A stretch of 26,712 bases of DNA from JAGDXO01 sp964541025 (lineage in GTDB: Archaea > Thermoplasmatota > Thermoplasmata > Thermoplasmatales > GCA-001856825). Location: assembly GCA_964541025.1 (NCBI GenBank), contig CAZIOW010000022.1:1-26712 (forward strand). The letters run 5' to 3'. Below, one piece after another: positions 7,719 to 16,100 of this stretch. The notes beneath the pieces were generated by a model. It worked only from the letters and a program-made list of their open reading frames with translations, searched no databases and had not been told where the DNA came from. Position 1 is the stretch's first letter. The number at the start of each line of letters is the position of its first letter. Both the position numbers and the translations under genes were made by a program.

Positions 7719-8548
7719 TTTTTTCTATCGAGAGCAAGATAGAAAAAGTAGATCATTGAAACCACAGTCACAAGACCATACGGCAACCATGATCCGTAGA
7801 ATCCATATACGTTTAATGCACCTATAAAAGTTGCCAAGAACATCATTGACAAAAGCACAATAACAATTTTAAATTCCTTGAAAAAATTGATTTCCTTGTT
7901 CATCTTTATTTTCCCTTCCCAGATTAGTATTAGAAAGGCGGCGGACATAGCAAGAACGAGAATGATAATCAAATAACTGACGATTGGGCCATTTCCAAAC
8001 AACGTAGGCGGCGATAAACTAGCAACTAAAAGCGTTATCATTTTGATTCTCCTTATCTTATTATCGATTATTATAACAAGAAATATCATTTCGGTTAACA
8101 TTGGCACTATAAAGAAATAAAAGCCCAGACCACCAGAGAGAAGATCCACAATATAGTTTAATTGAAAACGAGCTGGTGGAAAAATTATGGAGTAAAGAAA
8201 TGTAGCCATGGATACTTCATTCCATACGACCAGTAATGAAATAATAAAATCATATCTGAAATTATATCTGAATTTATTTTGAGTCCCTAAATAAGCAAGA
8301 GAAACAATTGCTATAAGCATGACCTCCATGGAGATGTTAATCGCTATAACAGAATTGAGGAAACTTTTTTGACTGACTATGTAAAATGTAAGGGAGTCCA
8401 GCATTGACGCCATCATTGATAGAATTATGACAATGGAAGCATAAAATCTGAATGTTATCGATATCCTATTATGATAATGAAAGAAGATAAATGATAGCAG
8501 AACTGTCATTGTCGATGCTGTGACTACAGCGAAGACGTACCCATCCAC
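7715..8548 (-). CDS. Polytopic membrane protein, homologous to N-terminal domain of the iron-sulfur membrane protein
   Basis: This 277-residue protein with about eight hydrophobic helices has no family I can name. Its middle aligns with the N-terminal part of the neighbouring 631-residue protein: NEVSMATFLYSI (110-121) against SEISMGSLIYSI (101-112), then a loop, then LTEM (151-154) against FIEM (134-137), followed by a charged turn (NKIRRIK against NLEKTRR) and another helix pair. Two membrane Glu residues are shared (111/102 and 153/136). The gene runs tail-to-tail into the larger one and the stop codons overlap by 4 bases in ATTAAT-like sequence. It may be a partner or paralogue that serves the same electron-transfer complex. 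The homology is visible by eye, but the function is unknown. Confidence 0.75.
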   Translation of the reverse strand: MDGYVFAVVTASTMTVLLSFIFFHYHNRISITFRFYASIVIILSMMASMLDSLTFYIVSQKSFLNSVIAINISMEVMLIAIVSLAYLGTQNKFRYNFRYDFIISLLVVWNEVSMATFLYSIIFPPARFQLNYIVDLLSGGLGFYFFIVPMLTEMIFLVIIIDNKIRRIKMITLLVASLSPPTLFGNGPIVSYLIIILVLAMSAAFLILIWEGKIKMNKEINFFKEFKIVIVLLSMMFLATFIGALNVYGFYGSWLPYGLVTVVSMIYFFYLALDRKN

Positions 8549-8750
8549 TGATTGTCATTACTATTTTCTATTTTAATTATGACACTTTGGTCAGATATGA
8601 CATTTTCTGCATTTATATAATCAAAACATGCCCATCAAATTGAATTTTTACGCTGGATATCAGAAGCGTTTATAGCCTTATTGACTGTTTCATAAAGGAT
8701 TTGAATTCTGGAAATGCCTTTTCAAATGAAAATTCCTGAAACCATGATAT

Positions 8751-8764
8751 TAATATATATAAGT
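8751..8764 (+). promoter_or_regulatory. TATA box of tatA, leaderless start
   Basis: TAATATATATAAGT ends 14 bases before the tatA ATG at 8779, so its centre is about 22-25 bases from the start codon. No Shine-Dalgarno is visible, so the transcript probably begins at or next to the ATG. An AT-rich inverted repeat, TTTTCA-AA-TGAAAA (8719-8732), lies just upstream and could be an operator. The divergent gap also holds ACGCT/AGCGT (8650-8669). Nothing else is seen between 8549 and 8750. Confidence 0.6.
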
Positions 8765-8778
8765 TTAATAGACTAAAC

Positions 8779-8976
8779 ATGTTAGGAAGCCCGACGGACT
8801 GGTTGATCCTTATACTTGTGGTGTTACTTGTATTAGGAGGGTCAAAGAAGATTCCCGAGATCGCAAGGTCAATGGGAAGAGCGATGGGAGAATTCAAGAG
8901 AGGACAGATGGAAATTGAGAAAGAACTGAAGAATTTGGATAATAAGGAGAGCAAATCAGGCGAAAAGGAAAATTAA
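8779..8976 (+). CDS. tatA: Sec-independent protein translocase TatA
   Basis: The 65-residue product has the whole TatA layout: a short extracytoplasmic N-terminus, one membrane helix (WLILILVVLLVLGG), the hinge GGSKKIPEIARSMGRAMGEFKRG that forms the amphipathic helix, and a charged Lys/Glu-rich tail. TatA oligomers provide the passage for folded proteins with twin-arginine signals. The gene faces tatC with 30 bases between their ends. A strong TATA box just upstream suggests a leaderless transcript. The Rieske protein in this window is an obvious substrate. Confidence 0.95.
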   Translation: MLGSPTDWLILILVVLLVLGGSKKIPEIARSMGRAMGEFKRGQMEIEKELKNLDNKESKSGEKEN

Positions 8977-9006
8977 ATTATACTTTGATTTATTTTATCT
9001 GGATAT

Positions 9007-9816
9007 TTATACTGAATATGATTCTTTATAAACTTTCTTCGCTATTATAGCACCTAGGAAATAGAGTATGATTATGATTGATGCTATTGTGACCTCCATA
9101 ATCCCTCCTGTAGCACCAGGAGATATTAGCAGGGCTATGAAAAAGGCTCCTATTATTGCATATCTCCAGTTTTTGAACCAGTAAGAGGGCTTTACTATTC
9201 TTAGATAAGAAAGAGTGACAATTATTACCGGTGTTTCAAATACCGCACCCATCCCTATAGATATGAGCAATACTATGGAAATAAAATCCTTTATACCCAT
9301 TGTAGGCAAAACATGAAGATTCAGTGAGAATTCATAGATCAATTTTAAGAGAAGTGGGATAATCTCTTTCAGGGCAAATATTACGCCCGCTGCAAATAAT
9401 ATGAAAATTGGTAAAATGGAATACACAATGACCTTTTTCTCCTGTGAATACAACCCGGGGGAAGCGAATGATAAAATCTGATATATTAACAGTGGAATTG
9501 TTAAGGAGAGAGATACAGATAGTGCAACATACACGTCACTAACAACTATATCAAATGGCGCTATATTTATCAGAACCATTCCCTTGGGGACGAGGGCAAA
9601 TTCAATCTGCTTTAACAGAAGAATGGAAAAACTGTTTAAAAAATTTGGGAATGGTAGTATTAATGTGTTTCCTAGGAAGATAAACTTTTGAGGACCTGTA
9701 AGAAATAATATGAAAAAAAACGCTATGAAAAAAATTATGGTCTTCTTCAGCCTGCCCAGCAGCTCATCCAGATATTCGAAAAATTTTCTTGGTGATCCTA
9801 TATCTTCTTGAGTCAT
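9007..9816 (-). CDS. tatC: Sec-independent protein translocase TatC
   Basis: The product is about 269 residues from ATG 9816. A TTG three codons upstream (9825) is a less likely start. It has six hydrophobic helices and TatC hallmarks: an N-terminal cytoplasmic stretch ending HLDE-like (FEYLDELLGRLKK), the FASPGLYSQEKK loop after helix 2, and FETPVIIVTL (equivalent to FELPV) leading into a later helix. TatC recognises the twin-arginine signal and recruits TatA. It converges on tatA. Upstream on its strand, TTAATATTAT lies about 35-40 bases before the ATG and could be the TATA box. Confidence 0.95.
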   Translation of the reverse strand: MTQEDIGSPRKFFEYLDELLGRLKKTIIFFIAFFFILFLTGPQKFIFLGNTLILPFPNFLNSFSILLLKQIEFALVPKGMVLINIAPFDIVVSDVYVALSVSLSLTIPLLIYQILSFASPGLYSQEKKVIVYSILPIFILFAAGVIFALKEIIPLLLKLIYEFSLNLHVLPTMGIKDFISIVLLISIGMGAVFETPVIIVTLSYLRIVKPSYWFKNWRYAIIGAFFIALLISPGATGGIMEVTIASIIIILYFLGAIIAKKVYKESYSV

Positions 9817-9956
9817 TCTAATCAATTTGCCAAGAGAAAATCATTGATAATATTAAGAATTATCCTTTAATTAATTTACCATGTCCTGTAAATACTATTG
9901 CAATAAGAAAACATGTTCTGGCGGGAAAATTTTATTATTGAAGGTAATTCCTAATC

Positions 9957-10580
9957 ATGGAAAAAAATATTATCGTCGCTCTCGACTTAGAAGAAGAAAC
10001 TGAGGCTATCAGGATTGCACGGATTCTCAAAGATGAGGTTTATGCTTTCAAGGTCGGTTATCCTCTTATTCTTAATAACGGACTTCAGGTCTTAACCAAA
10101 ATAAGTTCTATTGCCAATGTCATAGTGGACATTAAAATAGCAGATATTCCGGATGTTTCTCAGTCGATTGCAAAAAAAATATCATCATACGGGGTGAGGG
10201 GCATTATAATGCAGGGTTTTGTAGGTTCAGATACCATGAAGGCTGTCAGGGATGTGTCACGAGAATTATATGTGGTAGCAGAAATGAGCCACCGGGGAAG
10301 CCTTCAATTCATCACCCCAGTTTCTGAGAAAATAGCTGCTATGGCCAAGGAAATAGGTGCTGATGGGCTAGTAGCTCCTGCTACAAGACCAGAGAGGATC
10401 AAGGTCATTAAAGATGCAGCGAAACTCTCCATTCTTTCCCCAGGAGTGGGAACGCAGGGGGGAAGTTATGCAGAGGCCATGAAGAATGGAGCGGATTATG
10501 TAATAATAGGAAGGAGTATAATTTTGTCAGCTGACCCGTTACAAAAAATTAAAGAGTTTTATAATGGAGTTAGAAAATAA
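9957..10580 (+). CDS. pyrF: Orotidine 5'-phosphate decarboxylase
   Basis: The 207-residue protein is a TIM barrel with the decarboxylase catalytic array. ALDL is at the N-terminus, followed by Lys32 in FKVGYP, then Asp58-x-Lys60-x-x-Asp63 in DIKIADIPDV. The phosphate-binding end is GVGTQGG, with VIIGRSI near the C-terminus. It makes UMP from OMP, the last step of de novo pyrimidine synthesis, in the cytoplasm. GAAGGT about 9 bases ahead of ATG 9957 may serve as ribosome site, and an A/T-rich TATTATT run lies just before it. Its stop overlaps the next ATG by one base (TAATG), so it starts an operon with the dehydratase genes. Confidence 0.95.
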   Translation: MEKNIIVALDLEEETEAIRIARILKDEVYAFKVGYPLILNNGLQVLTKISSIANVIVDIKIADIPDVSQSIAKKISSYGVRGIIMQGFVGSDTMKAVRDVSRELYVVAEMSHRGSLQFITPVSEKIAAMAKEIGADGLVAPATRPERIKVIKDAAKLSILSPGVGTQGGSYAEAMKNGADYVIIGRSIILSADPLQKIKEFYNGVRK

Positions 10581-11752
10581 TGTATCTTACACCTGAGGAG
10601 GAGAAAATCTTTGACGGAGAATACGGAGAGGCAAAGAAAATTGCCATAAGGTTACTCTATTCACTGGGTGAACTCGGAGGAGCTAGAAGACTGATTCCAA
10701 TAAAATCGGCCCATGTGTCCGGAGTATCTTACAAGAATATAGGGGAAGGGGGGTTGAAATTTTTAAGGAAAATATCTGAAAAGGTCTCTGTGCCAACTTC
10801 CATTAATCCATTGGGGTTTGATTTAACTGAGGAAGGCCCGGTTGAAATAGATGACAATTTCAGAAAAAAACAATTGGAAGTTGTGAAAATATATCAGGAT
10901 ATGGGTATAATGAACAGTTATACCTGCACACCCTATTACTTTTACAATGAACCCAAGTTTGGGGATCACATAGCATGGGCTGAAAGTTCTGCTATCACTT
11001 ACGCAAACTCAATAATCGGAGCCAGAACCAACAGGGAGAGCGGTCCTTCCGCCTTGTCTGCAGGCATAATAGGAAAGACTCCAGACCATGGTATGCATGA
11101 AGAGGAAAATAGATATGCAGATATTGTTATAAAACCCTATAAAACGTTGGACTATTCGGAGATGGCAGCTCTTGGACTTTACACAGGTTACAATGGAAGG
11201 GGCAAGATTCCACTTATTAAAGGACAGAAGAGTTCCAAGTTATTTGAGGTCAAGGCTTTCGCTGCTGCCTTTGGTGCTGCGTCTTCTGTACCCATGTTCC
11301 ATGTTGATGGGGTTACTCCAGAATCTCATCTTGTGAAAGATGGAGTTGAAACTATAGAAGTTCAAAGTTCTGATATCGAAAACATAATGGACAGATTTTC
11401 AGGGGATAAAGAGCCAGAGCTGATAGCAATAGGGTGTCCCCATCTGTCAGTTGAAGAACTAAATTACATTGCAGGACTAGTTAGAGGCAGGAGAAAAATT
11501 GGACCTGATCTCTTCCTTTTCACGAATAGAAGAGTGAAAGAAGAGGCTAGGGATGCAGTAAGGGAAATAGAGAATTTTGGAGGGAAGGTTTTTGTTGATA
11601 CCTGCATGGTAGTTTCACCTTTAAGCAACAAGTATCATAGAACTGCCACAAACAGTGGAAAGGCCTCGTTCTACCTGCCTTTGAAGGAGTATGGTAATCA
11701 GGAAGTAACTTTCAAAGGAATAATGCAATTGATGAAGTGGGTGATAGCTTGA
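10580..11752 (+). CDS. Aconitase X catalytic subunit, probable phosphomevalonate dehydratase large subunit
   Basis: The 390-residue protein matches the aconitase-X (DUF521) large subunit along its length: LTPEEEKIFDGEYGEA at the start, YTCTPYY (Cys116), AWAESSAITYANSIIGARTNRE, IGCPHLS (Cys286) and VDTCMVVSPL (Cys342). The three Cys are the expected iron-sulfur ligands. In archaea this family mostly dehydrates mevalonate 5-phosphate to trans-anhydromevalonate phosphate in the modified mevalonate route to isoprenoid lipids. Bacterial relatives act on hydroxyproline. The small subunit follows, so an active two-subunit enzyme is likely. From general knowledge, Thermoplasma itself uses a different mevalonate 3-phosphate route, so the presence of this pair is informative about lineage or pathway. 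Substrate is inference. Confidence 0.88.
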   Translation: MYLTPEEEKIFDGEYGEAKKIAIRLLYSLGELGGARRLIPIKSAHVSGVSYKNIGEGGLKFLRKISEKVSVPTSINPLGFDLTEEGPVEIDDNFRKKQLEVVKIYQDMGIMNSYTCTPYYFYNEPKFGDHIAWAESSAITYANSIIGARTNRESGPSALSAGIIGKTPDHGMHEEENRYADIVIKPYKTLDYSEMAALGLYTGYNGRGKIPLIKGQKSSKLFEVKAFAAAFGAASSVPMFHVDGVTPESHLVKDGVETIEVQSSDIENIMDRFSGDKEPELIAIGCPHLSVEELNYIAGLVRGRRKIGPDLFLFTNRRVKEEARDAVREIENFGGKVFVDTCMVVSPLSNKYHRTATNSGKASFYLPLKEYGNQEVTFKGIMQLMKWVIA

Positions 11753-11754
11753 TA

Positions 11755-12525
11755 ATGGGAAGAGGGATGGCACCCGGTACAGCAGAAGCGGATGCACTTG
11801 TTTGCAATCAGACAATATCTCCTCTAGGGGAAATGAGCAAATCAGGTATTATTGTCAGCGGGCCATGTTCTGGGAAAAGCTTCAGGGATAGAATACTGAT
11901 TTTCAAGGGAGGAAGAGGATCAACTGTAGGTTCTTACGTGCTTCTAGAGTTAAAAAATAGTAATTATGCACCTGCAGGAATTATAAATGAGGCTGCGGAG
12001 CAGGTTGTTTTAACTGGAGCAATAATAAGTGAGATACCGATGATTGACAGGATTCCTCTCGATATATTCAGGGAGGGCGATATAGTCAGAATGGATGGAA
12101 AGGAAGGATCAGTGAGTATAAAAAATATAGCGGAAAAGGATGTCGCCACAGTCTATCTTCTCAAAGGAAATCAAATCTTACTTCTTAAAAGATCAGATAA
12201 AGTTTCAACTTACAAGTGTCAATATGGTGGGATTTCCGGATATATAGAAAAAGAAGAGACGCCAGAAGAAACTGGAAGGAGAGAGATGATGGAGGAATGC
12301 GGAATAACAGATGCAAAGCTTCTAAGCAAAGGGAAAATTGTATATGTTAGGGATGATAGAACCATCTTCAGAATAACTCCAATAATAATGAAGACAGAAC
12401 AGGAAAATATAAGACTAAACTGGGAAAATTCGGAATCCATTTGGGTTGATATGGATAAATTAAATTCATATGAAACAGTACCGAAATTCAAGGAAACTTT
12501 TTGGGAAATTTATAATCATTCATAG
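11755..12525 (+). CDS. Aconitase X small (swivel) subunit fused to a Nudix hydrolase domain
   Basis: This 256-residue fusion has residues 1 to about 128 as the swivel subunit (DUF126). Its motifs are MGRGMAPGTAEADALV at the start, GPCSGKS, the active-site region GGRGSTVGSYVLLEL (52-66), then APAGIINEAAEQVVLTGAIISEIPMID. Residues about 130-250 are a Nudix domain with a perfect box, Gly162-x5-Glu168-x7-Arg176-Glu-x-x-Glu-Glu-x-Gly183-Ile. ATG 11755 is chosen because it matches the family N-terminus and has GGTGAT 9 bases upstream. GTG 11737 and TTG 11749 are possible. The Nudix half should hydrolyse a nucleoside or prenyl diphosphate-type bond. A link to isopentenyl phosphates is speculation from its partner. 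The gene end overlaps the convergent gene by 10 bases. Confidence 0.88.
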   Translation: MGRGMAPGTAEADALVCNQTISPLGEMSKSGIIVSGPCSGKSFRDRILIFKGGRGSTVGSYVLLELKNSNYAPAGIINEAAEQVVLTGAIISEIPMIDRIPLDIFREGDIVRMDGKEGSVSIKNIAEKDVATVYLLKGNQILLLKRSDKVSTYKCQYGGISGYIEKEETPEETGRREMMEECGITDAKLLSKGKIVYVRDDRTIFRITPIIMKTEQENIRLNWENSESIWVDMDKLNSYETVPKFKETFWEIYNHS

Positions 12526-14576
12526 TGGAATCCGCATTTTTTGCAAATTCCATTTTCAACATCACCTCCACAGAGTGAGCAGTAGACATAATCTATTTCG
12601 TCCACAGGTTCAATAATTCTCTTCCTTGCCTCGATGATTTTTGCCTTAACTTCCTGATTCTTTATAGGCATTGAGATGAGATCTCCAACCTGCAACAAAT
12701 ACAGATTTTCAACTCCTTCTTTAATTATATTTTCAGCAACTGAATCGTCCACCCCCAAGTATCCGCTGATTGCCCTCCTTATGTAACTCCTGTAAAATGG
12801 GATTACCCTGAATGAGTCTTCAAATAGTATTTTCCGAGCATTAGTTCTTTTTACGATTAAACCCCTGTTTGTTTCCAAGAATTCATTGCATTCTCCATTA
12901 GGTATCACTATATCAACAGGATCATCAGACCTCATTCTCAGTTTATGCCTCTGGTAATTTACTTTTCTTATAATATTATCGATTTGCTTTTCACAGTTGT
13001 CCACGTCAGTAGAGAGATAAAATTCGCCCATTTTGAATTGACCTTTCTGGTACCCTTCTGGGAGCTTAGGTATAATTGTGACCATTTCTCTGGTTATCCT
13101 TAGAGATTGACCTTCTATTCCAAGATAATACTCTCCAGCCTCTATCTTCTTGATAATGTCTTTAGCCTCTTTCTTGCTAAGAAGAAATGAAATCTTTGAT
13201 GCATAATTTTTATAATATTTTCCTATCTTCTCCATGTTCGGTTTAAGTATAAATTTGACACCGTGCCATACTCCCTGGATTATCTGCAGTTCTTTTACAT
13301 TGAGAATGTTTTTCATTTCTGGTTCAGGAGGAAGGGGACTAACGGTGCTAATCACAATGCTATTATATGAATGACGCCGGCCAGCCATTTTTGCCTTCAG
13401 CTTTTCTGCGTTCTCATAGAGATCTATAAAATTATTCCATTCTCCACCCAACTCTTTTTCATTAAGTTTTATTTTTAGTGAATTTGAATTGAACAGAGAT
13501 TCAAAAGCTTCATTGAGTTGAGAGATTGCAACCTTTGGAATTCCATATGTTCTCCTTGCACCCTGAATAAAGAATAGATCAAATGTTCTCGCCCCCTTAT
13601 AAAATAATTTTGCAGCATTGTCGTAGTTGCCACTTAATACTTCGCTTACAACCTTTCTCTTCAATGATTCAACATAATTTATGGCAATTGAATCAATGTA
13701 ATCATTTTCTTCTCCCGATAATTCCTTTAGGTTTCTTCCTATCCTGGCAATTTTTTTCAATATTGTCTTTGAAGATGAAATTCCTGAATAGGACCGAATG
13801 TCAATTTCATTTGAATATAATTTTCTGGTGGAGCTGTATAGTTCTTCGGGAACATAAATCAAATTTCTGCCTTCATTGCCGATATGAGCTAATACTTCAC
13901 CATATTCATTTTTAAGTATATTGCCATTACCTATTTGATATCCAATAACAATATCATTCTTCCTTATCTCACTAACATTCCTCTTCACTAAAACTGACTT
14001 GCATTTTGGGCATCTTTTTTCATAGTAAAAGTATTTGAAAATGAATATGTGAATATTTTCAATATTTACAGTTGGAGAATTTATTGAATCTGGGAAGGAA
14101 GCATAGATGACCTCTTTGCTAACCTTCTTACCTTGCCTTAGTATATTTTTTAAAATGTTATACGTCTCTGCATCAACATAATAAACGTTTTCCTTTCCCT
14201 CAATTCTTATCCATTTCTCGGGGATATATCTTGAGGAAAGGTATGGAAACAGAAGAAATTTGTTATCATTTTTATAGTATCCTATTAAGTAATCCTGGTT
14301 TCTGGTATTCCTGATAATTTCCCTCCATGAGAAAAGTCTTTGACATTTACTGCAGTAATATTTCTGAATTTTATTCATTTTGATTTCGTCAGAAATGTTT
14401 ATCGAGCTATCATTAATTTTAACAATATTATTATTTTTTAAAAATGATTCTGAATCGATTTTCAGACTTTCTATAACAGTTAAATTTAGCCCACAAGATT
14501 CCAAAGCTTTAGCAAATCTTATGTCGTATTCATTGATTTTATGACTCTTGGGAATATAAAGAATACAATTTTGCAC
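12516..14576 (-). CDS. IleRS anticodon-binding/C-terminal-domain-like protein without catalytic domain, with zinc ribbons
   Basis: The 686-residue product has no annotated function I recognise. Residues about 255-590 read like the post-KMSKS part of isoleucyl-tRNA synthetase. IDIRSYSG and the helices after it match the region leading into the anticodon-binding helices. ENAEKLKAKMAGRRHSYNSIVI matches the ARxxxGRxxRWPxxxVVI stretch, ILNVKELQII the LNVKEV stretch, LKPNMEKIGKYYK the KPNxxxLGxKFK stretch, LPEGYQKGQF-x3-EFYLSTDVD (505-526) the LPEGY/LDTEL stretch, then IIRKVNYQRHKLRM and KRTNARKILFED. HIGH and KMSKS motifs and the Rossmann core are absent. The N-terminal third has Cys75-x2-Cys78 and Cys189-x2-Cys192, and the C-terminus has a zinc ribbon Cys666-x2-Cys669-x8-Cys678-x2-Cys681. 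It starts at GTG 14576. A tRNA- or RNA-binding role is inference. Confidence 0.75.
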   Translation of the reverse strand: MQNCILYIPKSHKINEYDIRFAKALESCGLNLTVIESLKIDSESFLKNNNIVKINDSSINISDEIKMNKIQKYYCSKCQRLFSWREIIRNTRNQDYLIGYYKNDNKFLLFPYLSSRYIPEKWIRIEGKENVYYVDAETYNILKNILRQGKKVSKEVIYASFPDSINSPTVNIENIHIFIFKYFYYEKRCPKCKSVLVKRNVSEIRKNDIVIGYQIGNGNILKNEYGEVLAHIGNEGRNLIYVPEELYSSTRKLYSNEIDIRSYSGISSSKTILKKIARIGRNLKELSGEENDYIDSIAINYVESLKRKVVSEVLSGNYDNAAKLFYKGARTFDLFFIQGARRTYGIPKVAISQLNEAFESLFNSNSLKIKLNEKELGGEWNNFIDLYENAEKLKAKMAGRRHSYNSIVISTVSPLPPEPEMKNILNVKELQIIQGVWHGVKFILKPNMEKIGKYYKNYASKISFLLSKKEAKDIIKKIEAGEYYLGIEGQSLRITREMVTIIPKLPEGYQKGQFKMGEFYLSTDVDNCEKQIDNIIRKVNYQRHKLRMRSDDPVDIVIPNGECNEFLETNRGLIVKRTNARKILFEDSFRVIPFYRSYIRRAISGYLGVDDSVAENIIKEGVENLYLLQVGDLISMPIKNQEVKAKIIEARKRIIEPVDEIDYVYCSLCGGDVENGICKKCGFHYE

Positions 14577-14757
14577 ACTAATATATTGATAACTCTAATT
14601 TATCCTTTATTGATTTGTTTATTAGACTAATCAAAAAAATGATTCTATAGAATTTATTGGCTAAAGGTATCAACTTCTCAATGATTGTTTTTTACAGTTA
14701 GATAAAATGAAATGAATCAGGTAGAAAAAAACAAATATTAAGCCCAATTAGGATTTT

Positions 14758-16044
14758 ATGCAGATATCTGAAATACTCAAGGATGAACTCATTGGGAAGG
14801 AAGTTTCTATACGAGGCTGGGTTTACAGATGGAGGGAATCGGGTAGATTGATCTTTATTATAATAAGGGATTCTACTGGAATAGTCCAAACAATAGTTGA
14901 GAGGGGGACCATTAGCGATGCGGATTTCGAGAATGCCAAAAGGCTGACTATTGAAAGTTCACTTGAAGTTTCAGGGGCCTTAGCTAAAGAAGGGAAGGCA
15001 ATAACTGGTTATGAAATACATCTGAAAACATTGAAAGTATATAATTTTGCAGAAAAATTTCCAATAACAAAGGACAAGAGTGATGAATTCCTTCTCGATA
15101 TCAGGCATCTCTGGCTGAGAAGCAGGGAGATGACTGCTACCCTTAAAATAAGAGAGACTGTTTATGATTCTGCTAGATCTTACTTCAAGGAAAATTTTTA
15201 TCATGAGGTGAATCCACCAATGTTTGTCGGGGCGGCAGTAGAGGGAGGATCTACTCTCTTTGAAGTCCCGTATTTCGGTGAGAAGGCATATCTTACACAA
15301 TCATCTCAGTTCTATCTGGAAGCGTTCATTTTCTCGCTGGAAAGGGTTTATACCATTTCTCCTTCCTTCAGAGCAGAGAAATCCAGAACTAGAAGGCACC
15401 TTACAGAATTTTCACATCTTGAAGGAGAGGTGGCATGGATAGGAAATCAAAACATGATGGATATGGAGGAGGAGCTTATAATCAGGATAGCAAATGATTT
15501 GCTTTCTAAGAATAAGGAAGAATTATTGTTACTGAAGCGTGATTCGGAGAAGCTTAAAAACATTGAGAAACCATTCTATAGATACAACTATGAGAAAATA
15601 ATAGAAATAGGAAGATCAAAGGGAATGCAACTCGAGGATATAGTCGATCTGGGAGAAAAAGAGGAAAGGGAAATAACTGAGGGTTTTGATAAACCAATTT
15701 TTGTCTATAATTATCCGACTTCATTGAAGCCTTTTTATCATAGACCTGATCCTGATGATCCAGATCATGTTTTGTGCCATGATTTACTGGCCCCTGAAGG
15801 ATACGGAGAGGTTATAGGCGGGGGCGAAAGAATATGGAGCAAGGATGAACTTATACAGAGAATAATATCAAATGGCTTGAATCCAGAAGACTACGAATGG
15901 TACATAGATTTGAGGAGATATGGAAGTGTACCCCACGCAGGATTTGGCCTGGGTATTGATAGATTGGTCACTTGGCTTGCAGGGCTTGACCATATCAAGA
16001 ATGCTGTACCATTCCCGAGAACCATCAGGAGACTGAGGCCTTAG
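14758..16044 (+). CDS. asnS: Asparaginyl-tRNA synthetase
   Basis: This 428-residue class IIb synthetase has an N-terminal OB-fold anticodon-binding domain (residues about 13-98, VSIRGWVYRWRESGR), then the catalytic core. Motif 2 is FRAEKSRTRRHLTEFSHLE (204-222) and motif 3 is GFGLGIDRLVTWLAGL (395-410). EGYGEVIGGGER and the C-terminal FPRTIRRLRP favour AsnRS over AspRS, which usually has a GSQR-type sequence and ends RDPxRLxP. It charges tRNA-Asn with asparagine in the cytoplasm. ATG 14758 has AGGA 4 bases upstream, and CAAATATTAAG lies a little further up. The gap of 181 bases to the divergent IleRS-like gene holds no other gene. Confidence 0.93.
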   Translation: MQISEILKDELIGKEVSIRGWVYRWRESGRLIFIIIRDSTGIVQTIVERGTISDADFENAKRLTIESSLEVSGALAKEGKAITGYEIHLKTLKVYNFAEKFPITKDKSDEFLLDIRHLWLRSREMTATLKIRETVYDSARSYFKENFYHEVNPPMFVGAAVEGGSTLFEVPYFGEKAYLTQSSQFYLEAFIFSLERVYTISPSFRAEKSRTRRHLTEFSHLEGEVAWIGNQNMMDMEEELIIRIANDLLSKNKEELLLLKRDSEKLKNIEKPFYRYNYEKIIEIGRSKGMQLEDIVDLGEKEEREITEGFDKPIFVYNYPTSLKPFYHRPDPDDPDHVLCHDLLAPEGYGEVIGGGERIWSKDELIQRIISNGLNPEDYEWYIDLRRYGSVPHAGFGLGIDRLVTWLAGLDHIKNAVPFPRTIRRLRP

Positions 16045-16100
16045 AAATTTTATTATCTTTCATTAAATAGTAAATAATGAAAATAAATAATAAATTGTAA

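Noticed and set aside
11737..11754. GTG 11737 as start of the dehydratase-Nudix fusion
   Set aside because: It adds residues not found in the family and overlaps the previous gene by 16 bases. ATG 11755 matches the conserved N-terminus with a ribosome site 9 bases ahead.
15260..15442. Alternative-frame open frames inside asnS and the transporter genes
   Set aside because: The main frame carries full synthetase or transporter motifs. The alternatives show only low-complexity translations.
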